A DNA stretch of 13,192 bases, from assembly GCA_038745295.1 (NCBI GenBank), contig JBCDLN010000087.1, forward strand, positions 1-13,192, given 5' to 3'. A program made the translations under genes and the position numbers. Shown here one piece after another: positions 1 through 6,219 of this stretch. This stretch comes from Acuticoccus sp038745295 (lineage in GTDB: Bacteria; Pseudomonadota; Alphaproteobacteria; Rhizobiales; Amorphaceae). How positions within the stretch are numbered: the stretch's first letter is position 1; each line of letters starts with the position of its first letter. A model generated the notes under the pieces. That model searched no databases. It was not told the DNA's origin and saw only the letters and a list, made by a program, of their open reading frames with translations.

Positions 1-138
1 GGCCGGCAACTGTGCCGGCTGAGCGAAGCGTGGGTTGATGCATCAGGCCCACGGCGGGACAATTGACGCTAGGCGGGAGCAGTAAGGCACGGCCCCCTAT
101 GGCGGTTCCGCCATGAACAACGTTGATGGAAACGACAC
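1..138. other. Intergenic stretch with two short perfect hairpins
   Basis: No gene is supported here. Two perfect short inverted repeats are visible. The first, at 2-19, has a 7-bp stem GCCGGCA/TGCCGGC around a 4-base loop. The second, at 99-114, has a 7-bp stem ATGGCGG/CCGCCAT around TT. Neither is followed by a T-run on either strand, so I do not call them terminators. They lie downstream of the minus-strand ABC ATPase gene that ends at 190. Confidence 0.4.
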
Positions 139-193
139 CTAGAGCACGTTTTCTTCGCTCGATCTCATTCAGATCGAGCAAGACATGCGCTAG
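139..193. repeat. Imperfect palindromic intergenic repeat overlapping an ABC gene stop codon
   Basis: The element begins and ends with CTAG. Its core is a perfect 9-bp stem, GCTCGATCT (157-165) and AGATCGAGC (171-179), around the 5-base loop CATTC. The outer arms are also complementary, CTAGAGCACGT against ACATGCGCTAG, with mismatches and a four-base insertion on the left side. The TAG stop of the minus-strand ABC ATPase (190-192) lies in the right arm, so the transcript of that gene would fold right at its 3' end. Such palindromes are often dispersed in alphaproteobacterial genomes. It may aid termination or mRNA stability, although no T-run follows. Confidence 0.55.
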
Positions 194-1320
194 TGGGACG
201 GTGCAGCACCCGGCGGAGGCAGCACCCAGCCGCCACCAATGTCGAAGCGTGCCACACCGCTCGGCGGCGCATGAGACTGGGCGACAATCCCAGGCAGTCC
301 AGCCACCTCCAGCTCAAGCTCAAAATGGCCCCCGCGATAGGCTGTCCGCCATGATGTTGCGATGAAGCGCCCGTGAGGATCGAGCACCACATCGGACGGA
401 CGCACCACCAACCGGGCCGGTCCTGTCTTGGTTGTGGCCGCGCAGCGCGCGGTGAGGACGTGTTCACCAACGGTGACCCGTGCGGTCTCACCCGCAACAG
501 CCTCCACCACACAGTCAAGCAGCGTCGCCCTGCCGATGAAGCCGGCCACCTCCGCGTTCGCCGGGCAATCATAAAGTGTGCGCGGCGGAGCCACCTGGAG
601 GATCCGGCCCGCCTGCATCACCGCAACGCGAGTGGCAAGCGCCATCGCCTCTCGCTGATCGTGGGTGATGTAGAGCGTTGTGGCGCCAGAGGCCTTGTGG
701 ACCCGCATCAGTTCCTCTTCCATCGCCGCGCGCAGGTGCACGTCAAGGTTGGCAAGAGGTTCGTCCATCAGCACCGTCTCAGCCTCAGATGCGAGGCAGC
801 GTGCAAGCGCAACCCGCTGCTGCTGACCGCCTGACAGCGAGGCAGGCCGGCGCCCGCTAAATGCGTCAAGCGCCACGGCACTGAGCGCTCCCCCCACAAT
901 CCGGTCCACATCATCGCTCGATTTGCCAGCCGCTTCTGCCGGGAAGGCAACGTTCTTGCGCACGCTCAAGTGCGGCCACAGCGCATAGGATTGGAACACC
1001 ACCGCCACCCGGCGGGCTTCAGGCGGAAGGTCAATCGTCTCCCCGGCAACACAGGTGTCGCCAAGGTGGATCTCGCCATAATCGGCTTGTTCAAGCCCAG
1101 CAATAAGCCGCAACAGGGTGCTCTTGCCGCACCCGGATGGTCCAAGGACCACAAAGAACTCGCCCGCTGCGATATCGAGCGAGACGTGGTCCAGCGCTGT
1201 GGCCCGTCCAAAGCGTTTGGTGAGGCCTTGAATGCGGATACCAGGGGTTGGCCCCCTCGCCTCCTGTGGCGGAAAATCCGGGTGATCCCCGTACCATGTG
1301 ACATTTCCTTCGCTTGCCAC
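190..1320 (-). CDS. ABC importer ATP-binding protein (Fe3+/polyamine/sugar-phosphate type, with TOBE domain)
   Basis: This is an ATPase subunit that would power a binding-protein-dependent importer at the cytoplasmic face of the inner membrane. All nucleotide-binding motifs are intact: Walker A GPSGCGKST (residues 60-68), Q-loop Gln110, signature LSGGQQQR (162-169), Walker B VLMDE (183-187), D-loop NLD (191-193) and switch His220. Residues from about 264 resemble a TOBE-type regulatory domain, as in FbpC, PotA and UgpC; the length of 376 residues fits that group. The substrate cannot be told, because no permease or binding-protein gene is in the window. The start is GTG (1318-1320) with GGTGAG six bases upstream. 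It gives an unusual acidic leader of about 27 residues before the usual IRIQGLTKRFG beginning. An in-frame TAG at 1345-1347 excludes a longer version. The Shine-Dalgarno sequence overlaps the -35 box of the divergent tRNA promoter. A palindromic repeat covers the stop codon. Confidence 0.9.
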   Translation of the reverse strand: MASEGNVTWYGDHPDFPPQEARGPTPGIRIQGLTKRFGRATALDHVSLDIAAGEFFVVLGPSGCGKSTLLRLIAGLEQADYGEIHLGDTCVAGETIDLPPEARRVAVVFQSYALWPHLSVRKNVAFPAEAAGKSSDDVDRIVGGALSAVALDAFSGRRPASLSGGQQQRVALARCLASEAETVLMDEPLANLDVHLRAAMEEELMRVHKASGATTLYITHDQREAMALATRVAVMQAGRILQVAPPRTLYDCPANAEVAGFIGRATLLDCVVEAVAGETARVTVGEHVLTARCAATTKTGPARLVVRPSDVVLDPHGRFIATSWRTAYRGGHFELELEVAGLPGIVAQSHAPPSGVARFDIGGGWVLPPPGAAPSH

Positions 1321-1322
1321 GC

Positions 1323-1351
1323 TTGTCTCACCCCGAATGGCTGCCTATAAC
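1323..1351 (+). promoter_or_regulatory. Sigma70-type promoter of tRNA-Glu
   Basis: TTGTCT (1323-1328) and TATAAC (1346-1351) are separated by exactly 17 bases, a near-consensus housekeeping promoter. Transcription would begin around 1358-1360, about ten bases before the mature tRNA 5' end. The -35 box lies directly next to the GTG start of the divergent ABC ATPase gene, and its complement overlaps that gene's GGTGAG ribosome-binding site. Confidence 0.75.
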
Positions 1352-1368
1352 CCGACCTACTGCGACAC

Positions 1369-1443
1369 GCGCCCTTCGTCTATCGGTTAGGACGCCAGAT
1401 TTTCAATCTGGAAAGAGGGGTTCGATTCCCCTAGGGCGTGCCA
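1369..1443 (+). tRNA. tRNA-Glu (anticodon UUC)
   Basis: The sequence folds as a complete cloverleaf. The acceptor stem pairs GCGCCCT (1369-1375) with AGGGCGT (1433-1439), with a G-U first pair. The D-stem is GTCT/GGAC-like with the GG of the D-loop. The anticodon stem CCAGA/TCTGG carries the loop TTTTCAA with anticodon TTC. The T-arm is AGGGG-TTCGATT-CCCCT. A G discriminator (1440) and an encoded CCA (1441-1443) follow. The gene has its own promoter just upstream. A T6 run at 1465-1470 could end the transcript, though no strong hairpin precedes it. Confidence 0.97.
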
Positions 1444-1895
1444 CTCACCTCAATCACTCATCCGTTTTTTCTGGCAAGTTTTCACACCGCCCGGCTTCAG
1501 TTTTGCACGTCGATGTCGTGAGACGTCCGCCTCCCACTGAACCGCCCGAGTTGCCACAGCGGTGTGGTAGTCGCGTTCAAATCATGCGCCACAATGACGA
1601 CACTCTGGCCGCAGATCGATCGAATTTGCGCTCCTAAAAAAGGCTTCTCCAAGCAACGGCGATATCCGAGATTTGCTTAAGCCGTGCAGAACGCAATCGT
1701 CTGGTGAGCTGGCGGCGCAGCTCAGAGAATTCTTTTTTGCCCTGGGGGGGCTTGCTCGCCGCCCGGCCAGGCCGGCGCCACCACGAAGCTTCGGGACCGC
1801 AGCAATGAGCCCTAGCCTCGCGCTCCAAACCCGCCTAACCTAATTGCATCAATGCGCCACAACAGCCCCAAAAACCCGAATGGGAAACGCATAGC
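1444..1895. other. Gene-free interval between tRNA-Glu and the secreted barrel-like gene
   Basis: I see no supported gene in these 452 bases. A T6 run (1465-1470) shortly after the tRNA may contribute to termination. The longest open frame is 64 codons on the minus strand (1634-1828). It is basic in its second half, without a recognisable family or a convincing ribosome-binding site, so I do not call it. A run of seven G at 1743-1749 and several A/T tracts are present. The leader and promoter of the 1896 gene should lie in the last 100 bases, but I could not pick a convincing -35/-10 pair. There is no integrase and no visible copy of the tRNA 3' end. Confidence 0.5.
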
Positions 1896-2438
1896 ATGCT
1901 CAATCATCTTTTAAGTTCCGAGACAGGCGCCCATCGTGTCAAACGTCTGAAAGCAGGTTGGGTATGCCAACTCTGCGCGATTTCTCTCGCAGCGGTTTCA
2001 TCGCAGGCTCTTGCGGCGGAAGCCCCGCACTGTGGGCCATTCAAAATCTCAGTCGTCGATGCAAAGATTGACCTCGTCGACATCGCGGAGCCCGGTCTTG
2101 GGGTTGGGGATATCCGGACCGGTGTCGTGACGTTTGCCGGCGAGGGCCATGAAGGTCCTATCCACTTGCCGTTCCGCTCGCATGTCGTTCCGAGCCATCA
2201 ACAAGAAAAACTCAGCCTGATCGGCCAAGGCGATTACATCTTTTCCAACGGGACGATCCATTGGAGCGGTACATACGATATGGCTGATCCAACCCGCTCG
2301 GATACGCCTCCTTCTGAAATCATCGTCCCAATCGTGGGTGGAACCGGTGACTATGCTGGCGCGCGCGGCACAGTGCGTTGGTTTCAAGGTGACGATGGGG
2401 TCAGGATCAGCGAGTTCGATATTTCCTGCCAGGAATAA
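1896..2438 (+). CDS. Secreted protein resembling the allene-oxide-cyclase/dirigent barrel family
   Basis: The 180-residue product starts with a signal peptide: basic RVKRLKAG (14-21), a hydrophobic stretch to about residue 39, then an ALAAEA-type cleavage site near residues 38-43. The mature part of about 138 residues is rich in beta-strand-like segments. It carries the glycine pattern typical of AOC/dirigent barrels: GVGDIRTGVVTF (69-80), IGQGDYIFSNGTIHWSG (109-125) and especially VGGTGDYAGARGTV (147-160). Cys46 and Cys178 flank the barrel and could form a disulfide after export. In plants these folds shape lipid-derived or phenolic intermediates. Bacterial relatives are mostly uncharacterised, so no reaction is assigned. 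The ATG at 1896 is the only ATG upstream of the signal peptide in this frame. The long N-region (20 residues) and weak ribosome-binding site leave some doubt about the start. The gene stands alone in a gene-poor stretch. Confidence 0.65.
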   Translation: MLNHLLSSETGAHRVKRLKAGWVCQLCAISLAAVSSQALAAEAPHCGPFKISVVDAKIDLVDIAEPGLGVGDIRTGVVTFAGEGHEGPIHLPFRSHVVPSHQQEKLSLIGQGDYIFSNGTIHWSGTYDMADPTRSDTPPSEIIVPIVGGTGDYAGARGTVRWFQGDDGVRISEFDISCQE

Positions 2439-3160
2439 CGATGGGCAGCACCTCTTGTGATTGTCTAGGTAAGGCGTTCAGCAATTGCCCACGGGCTGAG
2501 AGGTGTTCGGTTTGAGCATCATTTGCCCGCTCGGCACGCGGGCTGAGTTTCAAAACCAGGCGACCGCCAGTCGCGAGACCTGATGAACGCCGCCGAGAGC
2601 AAAGGCACCTTGAATTGGATGTCAGCCCAGGCGCTATATCAAGGCATGGGGCGAGCGTGCCGCCGCCTCCTCTTAAGGAGTTGGGGCGGTAGCGCGCTCC
2701 GTGAGGTATGAGCTTCGCTGCCCCCCAGGGAGCCCAACACGGTTTGACGCCACCCAAGCGAAACGGCTCAAAGACATCGGGCGTGAAAGTGCGGCCGGCT
2801 ACAAAACGCCGTATGTTTGCATCAGATGAGGCCAGGGATTGCCAGATGTCCGGTCTGGAACGGAGGGCTCGCTTGCCCTCGAGCGCGCCACTTCCCAAAC
2901 CCCCGACGTTTCCGGCCAACGCACCCCCACGGTGAACCGCGATCGCGCATTGCCACGCCACGCACGCAATGCTTCGCGTCGTGAAACGAATCCAATACCC
3001 CAAAGGGGTGCTGTCATCGGATTTTGCGTCTCACACAAATATATATGACTTCTAATACAGTAATGATTTGGATATTTATTGATAGACCATCGAAAAGAGG
3101 ATCTGCAGCCGCTCATCTCAACTGTAGCTGCCCTAAAAAGGTGGCCTGGCAGCAGGGCTA
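2439..3160. other. Gene-free interval with an AT-rich island; possibly decayed DNA
   Basis: About 720 bases hold no gene I can support. Open frames of 75 to 198 codons exist on both strands, but they are rich in Arg, Pro, Ser and Cys, match no family I recognise, and the longest (minus, 2407-3003) runs into the end of the upstream gene. One short plus-strand frame near 2730-2820 reads TRFDATQAKRLKDI before a stop, faintly like a fragment of a helical protein, but that is not enough to name it. From about 3035 to 3085 the base composition switches abruptly to AT-rich (around AAATATATATGACTTCTAAT). This could be a promoter, a junction or the edge of an insertion. Confidence 0.4.
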
Positions 3161-3206
3161 GGGCGGTTCCCCATCAAACGGAATCGTTTGATTGGAAAAA
3201 CCGCCC
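3161..3206. repeat. Palindromic repeat with ATCAAACG-GAAT-CGTTTGAT core
   Basis: The core is a perfect 8-bp stem, ATCAAACG (3173-3180) and CGTTTGAT (3185-3192), around the loop GAAT. After a short asymmetric interruption the stem resumes with GGGCGGTT (3161-3168) and AACCGCCC (3199-3206). This core is one I recall as a dispersed intergenic palindrome in many alphaproteobacteria; I cannot check copy number here. It sits downstream of the minus-strand sulfotransferase gene. Its right arm also takes part in an alternative terminator-like hairpin. Confidence 0.65.
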
Positions 3207-3233
3207 GCTTTTCAAAGGGGCGCGCGTTTTTTT
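3196..3233 (-). terminator. Candidate intrinsic terminator, possibly bidirectional
   Basis: A 9-bp stem with one bulged G pairs 3202-3211 with 3214-3222 (CGCCC-g-CTTT against AAAG-GGGCG). Because the direct loop would be only two bases, the innermost pairs probably open. Read on the minus strand, it is followed almost at once by five U (complement of 3196-3200), about 70 bases beyond the sulfotransferase stop codon at 3294-3296. Read on the plus strand, seven T lie at 3227-3233, four bases after the stem. It competes with the right arm of the palindrome at 3161-3206. Confidence 0.45.
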
Positions 3234-3293
3234 CTTGCACCGCATGCGGCGCGAAATCCGCTAGCGCAACAATACATCGCGAACGCTATGCAC

Positions 3294-4223
3294 TTAGACG
3301 GACGAGCGCACCGCCTCATAAATCTCATAGTCAAGCGCGCACAACGCTTCAATCTTCCGCTGCGTGGCTGCCGACACCGCCATTGGCGCGCGTGAAGCGG
3401 TCACGTTGTCTTTGCGCTCTGGCAACTTGCGGCCAACGCGCTCCTCAAGCGCGATGCGGAATGCGTCAAACGCCTCGCTCACCCCCGCCAGCCAAATATC
3501 GTCTTTGAGGCGCGGGGCAATCTCAGCTTGGGAGGCAATCCCAAGATACTGGGCAAACGGATTTTCGAACGCAGCCCGATGCTCCAACAAGCGCGATACG
3601 AAGGTATCAAAGTCACCCAAAGCCGCCTTCTTGCTGTAGGCCTTGTCAAAACGAAGGAGCCACGGGAGCCGCGCCATCCCCTCCCGCCCATAGGCCCAGA
3701 CCGACATCAATCTATCAGCCGGATCGCGCAGGACCGTGATGGGTCGCAACCGGGTGGATATTTGCCGCAAATGGCGAAGGTCGTTGTGACCACCGCCCAG
3801 GACATCACCGTCGCGCGCCTCGTTTTTGATGCGCGCCACCACACCCTCCCACCGCGGAGTGCCATAGTCGGACCTTGACCTGCGCCGCCTGGCGCGCTCC
3901 ATCCGCCAGTGCTCCCAACGGTTCACCTGCATCTCGGGGCGAAAGGTGCTGGGGATGGAAAAATGCTGCTGATCTGGCCACGCCGCTTCTGACAGCCGCC
4001 ACAACGACGTGCTGGCGCACTTTGGGATTCGAATGACGGCAATCAGGTCGGGCTCGTGGTCGCGTGCCGCGTGGGACATGGAGTTTTTTCGGCGTTGTGG
4101 GCGGTAAGGCGTGGTGTAGCGCCACAGACCATGGCGCGCGACGATTTTTAAGGTCGATGCCTGAAAGGTGAGCGTTTCAGCGTCCAGCACCATCCGACGC
4201 CAGGCGGCTTGGACCAACCCCAA
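3294..4223 (-). CDS. PAPS-dependent sulfotransferase-like protein
   Basis: The protein has the two hallmark cofactor motifs of cytosolic/Golgi-type sulfotransferases. The 5'-phosphosulfate loop is IPKCASTSL (residues 66-74 from the first Met). The 3'-phosphate-binding segment is VLRDPADRLMSVW (164-176), with Arg166 and Ser174 in the expected places. Such enzymes move sulfate from PAPS to a hydroxyl or amine; bacterial members often act on surface polysaccharides or small metabolites. The acceptor cannot be inferred. The start is uncertain. The ATG at 4223 gives 309 residues with a basic 48-residue leader before the conserved part. The ATG at 4079 gives 261 residues beginning MSHAARD and sits just before the first core strand. 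Neither has a strong ribosome-binding site. It follows the membrane-protein gene by 52 bases from the upstream start and may be the last gene of the dap transcription unit. A terminator candidate lies downstream. Confidence 0.75.
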   Translation of the reverse strand: MGLVQAAWRRMVLDAETLTFQASTLKIVARHGLWRYTTPYRPQRRKNSMSHAARDHEPDLIAVIRIPKCASTSLWRLSEAAWPDQQHFSIPSTFRPEMQVNRWEHWRMERARRRRSRSDYGTPRWEGVVARIKNEARDGDVLGGGHNDLRHLRQISTRLRPITVLRDPADRLMSVWAYGREGMARLPWLLRFDKAYSKKAALGDFDTFVSRLLEHRAAFENPFAQYLGIASQAEIAPRLKDDIWLAGVSEAFDAFRIALEERVGRKLPERKDNVTASRAPMAVSAATQRKIEALCALDYEIYEAVRSSV

Positions 4224-4275
4224 CAGGCCAAGGTACGCGCTGTGCGGCGCTTTGACTCGCTGACGGTCAGAACCA

Positions 4276-4833
4276 TCAGCTTAATAGGCTCGAGAAAAGG
4301 AGCGTGAGCAAAAGATCCGCCGCCACCAAACCCACTGAAAAGCCCACCGGCGTCCCCAATGAGATGCGCACGATCATGTAGTGGTAGCGCAAAATCACGA
4401 TGAGCCCCACCAAGAACAAGAGGCTCCCCCCGACGGGTGGCACCCACCCTGCCCCCTCCAATAAGAGCGGCACAGTCATGATGGAGGAGGCGATGGGTGC
4501 GGCCCAATTGCGCGCCACCACATAGCTTACATAGTGCGCTGCAATGCCAAGCGGTTTTGCGGCGAGCGCTAGGATTGCTGGAAACGCCACCCAGTCGAGC
4601 GCGATAATGGGGAGCTGGCCAAAAAACATCTCCGAGAACGTTGTGTTGACCGCGCCGGTGCGGGTGATGGAAAAGACGGCTAACGCGTTAATGGGCAAAA
4701 GCAAAAGGATGACTTGGAACGAGCGCCAAAACCCCTCGACGCTGCGGTCAAGCGCATCGAGGCCTTGGGGCCGCCCCAGAAACAGCGCCGCCGCCCCTTT
4801 GAGTGAGGCGATGATTTCAGCAATGCTCAGCAT
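4276..4833 (-). CDS. Multi-pass inner-membrane protein of unknown function
   Basis: I do not recognise the family. The 185-residue product has about five hydrophobic segments, near residues 38-57, 75-95, 110-126, 134-150 and 162-182. A short amphipathic N-terminus (1-30) contains RPQGLDALDRS. There is no signal peptide and no obvious catalytic motif. Charged or aromatic residues between segments include the RYHYMIVR stretch (149-156). Its ATG (4831-4833) lies 16 bases after the dapE stop codon, with a G-rich ATGGGGGCC that could serve as ribosome-binding site. It is therefore probably co-transcribed with dapE and translated by near-coupling. A link to cell-envelope biology is suggested only by this position. 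Confidence 0.8.
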   Translation of the reverse strand: MLSIAEIIASLKGAAALFLGRPQGLDALDRSVEGFWRSFQVILLLLPINALAVFSITRTGAVNTTFSEMFFGQLPIIALDWVAFPAILALAAKPLGIAAHYVSYVVARNWAAPIASSIMTVPLLLEGAGWVPPVGGSLLFLVGLIVILRYHYMIVRISLGTPVGFSVGLVAADLLLTLLFSSLLS

Positions 4834-4849
4834 CGCGCGTTGGCCCCCA

Positions 4850-5983
4850 TCAGCCGGTCAACACACTGTCGATGATGGCCAAATAGCAGTTCTTCAGCCG
4901 CTCCAGCTCGCTGAGCGAGGTGCGTTCATCCACCTGGTGCATGGTGGAGCCCACAGCCCCGAATTCAATCACCGGAAAGTGGTCCTTGATAAAGCGCGCG
5001 TCGGATGTGCCGCCCCCTGTGGTCGGGGTGGGACGCACGCCCGTTTGTCGCTCGATCGCGTCCGACACCGACTGAATGAACACGGGGTCTCGGGTCACAA
5101 ACGCCTCGCTGGCCCCCTCCTGCCAGGTGATGGTGATATCGGCCTTAGGGGCCGCATGGCGCACCCGCGCCGACAGCGCCTCCTTCAGCGTGTCGGTGGT
5201 CCAGAGGTCGTTGGCGCGCACATTGAACCGCAGCCGCGCCTCCGCCGGGATCACGTTAAAAGCGGGGTTGCTCACATCCACCGACACGATCTCAAGGTTT
5301 GAGGGGTCGAAGGTGTCACTGCCCTCATCAAGGGGCGCGTTTAAAGCTTCGCCAATGGCAAGGAGCGTCGGGATCGGGTTGTGCGCAAGCGCTTGGTAGG
5401 CAACGTGGCCCTGCTTGCCTGTGACCACGATCTCACCCGATGTCGACCCGCGGCGGCCTATTTTGATGGTATCGCCCAGCACCTCACGCGATGTGGGCTC
5501 GCCCACGATACAAGCATCCACCTCAACGCGTTCTGCCGCCCATGCCACCAGCGGCTTCGTGCCGTGGATGGCAGGCCCTTCCTCGTCTCCCGTGATGAGA
5601 AACGAGATCTGTCCGCCCATTTCACCGCCAGCCCATTCAGTGCCGGCGACAATCATCGCAGCCACCGCACCCTTCATGTCCTGCGCACCGCGGCCGTAGA
5701 GCGTGTCGCCGTCCACCGCCGCCGCAAAAGGCGGGTGGCGCCAGTCAGCCGGATTGCCAGGGGGAACAACATCCACATGGCCTGCGAGCGCGATGTGGCG
5801 TCCACCTTCCCCCTTTGTGGCAAAGAGGTTGTCCACGCTTGTCCCGTCTTCCCCGAAGGTCAACCGAGTGACTGAAAAACCGGCAGCGGTGAGGGCCTCG
5901 TCAACGATATCAAAGACAGGAGCACCGGCGGGGGTGACGCTTTCAGCGCGGATGAGCGCGCGGGCCAATTCAACAACATTCAC
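4850..5983 (-). CDS. dapE: Succinyl-diaminopimelate desuccinylase
   Basis: This cytoplasmic di-zinc enzyme hydrolyses N-succinyl-L,L-diaminopimelate to L,L-diaminopimelate and succinate, in the succinylase route to meso-DAP and lysine. With the GTG start at 5981-5983 the protein is 377 residues, the family's usual length. The metal and catalytic residues fall at canonical positions: His69 in GHVDVVPPG, Asp102 in GRGAQDMKG, Glu134 and Glu135 in GDEEGPA, Glu162 in GEPTS and His349 in STMHQVDE. An ATG further upstream (6097) would add 38 residues, but these are translated from the degenerate tandem repeat region and lack family character. GTG has AAGGA eight bases upstream and is preferred. It follows the DUF805 gene after a 236-base gap, and an unknown membrane-protein gene starts 16 bases after its stop. 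Confidence 0.95.
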   Translation of the reverse strand: MNVVELARALIRAESVTPAGAPVFDIVDEALTAAGFSVTRLTFGEDGTSVDNLFATKGEGGRHIALAGHVDVVPPGNPADWRHPPFAAAVDGDTLYGRGAQDMKGAVAAMIVAGTEWAGGEMGGQISFLITGDEEGPAIHGTKPLVAWAAERVEVDACIVGEPTSREVLGDTIKIGRRGSTSGEIVVTGKQGHVAYQALAHNPIPTLLAIGEALNAPLDEGSDTFDPSNLEIVSVDVSNPAFNVIPAEARLRFNVRANDLWTTDTLKEALSARVRHAAPKADITITWQEGASEAFVTRDPVFIQSVSDAIERQTGVRPTPTTGGGTSDARFIKDHFPVIEFGAVGSTMHQVDERTSLSELERLKNCYLAIIDSVLTG

Positions 5984-5997
5984 CGCCGCGTTCCTTC
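5984..5997 (-). promoter_or_regulatory. Ribosome-binding site that fixes the dapE start
   Basis: Read on the minus strand, AAGGA (complement of 5992-5996, within GAAGGA) lies eight bases before the GTG at 5983. The upstream ATG at 6097 lies inside the 28-bp repeat array and would add a leader unlike DapE proteins. Confidence 0.7.
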
Positions 5998-6040
5998 GCC
6001 CCAAACCCGAATTATGCCGCCCTATCGGCAGTGCGACACC

Positions 6041-6219
6041 GTCGCCAAGACGACAAAGCGTGCCCCTCGTCACCATAACGACAGGCAACGGGCGCAATCA
6101 CCGTGGCGAAGCATCGCCCGCGCGATCACCATAAGGCCAGCCCGAAAGCGCGATCATCATCGCGACGGATCACCTGGGCGATCATCACAGCCCCAAGCGC
6201 ACGGGCGATCACTGGGCGC
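6041..6219. repeat. Degenerate tandem array with a 28-bp period
   Basis: Units begin at 6041, 6069, 6097, 6125, 6153, 6181 and 6208, so the spacing is 28 bases five times and then 27. Each opens with a variant of (A/G)TCACCAT, and most end with GCG or GCGCG. The units at 6069 and 6125 match at 18 of 28 positions; those at 6097 and 6125 match at 15. The unit at 6153 holds an extra internal GATCACC. The array fills most of the gap between the DUF805 stop codon and dapE, and on the minus strand reads as repeated GGTGATCGCGC. It is not a CRISPR array: there is no constant repeat alternating with unique spacers. Because 28 is not a multiple of three, it is unlikely to be a coding repeat. Its role is unknown; it would lie in the dapE leader RNA. 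Confidence 0.6.

Noticed and set aside
1634..1828. 64-codon minus-strand frame with a basic helical-looking C-terminus
   Set aside because: No family match that I can recognise and no clear ribosome-binding site. It is too short to support on composition alone.
2708..2935. Possible IS3-type transposase remnant, from a fragment reading TRFDATQAKRLKDI
   Set aside because: The fragment is only about 30 codons before a stop, has no transposase catalytic motif, and no terminal inverted repeats or target duplications were found.
2407..3003. 198-codon open frame on the minus strand
   Set aside because: Low-complexity Arg/Ser/Gly-rich product with no recognised family or good start. It overlaps the end of the better-supported secreted-protein gene, and long spurious frames are expected at this GC content.
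1369..3293. Genomic island integrated at the 3' end of tRNA-Glu
   Set aside because: The gene-poor interval after the tRNA is suggestive. However, no integrase is present and I found no direct repeat of the tRNA 3' end elsewhere in the window.
6041..6219. Possible CRISPR array
   Set aside because: Units have a 28-base period with no unique spacers between them, are strongly diverged, and no cas gene is in the window.
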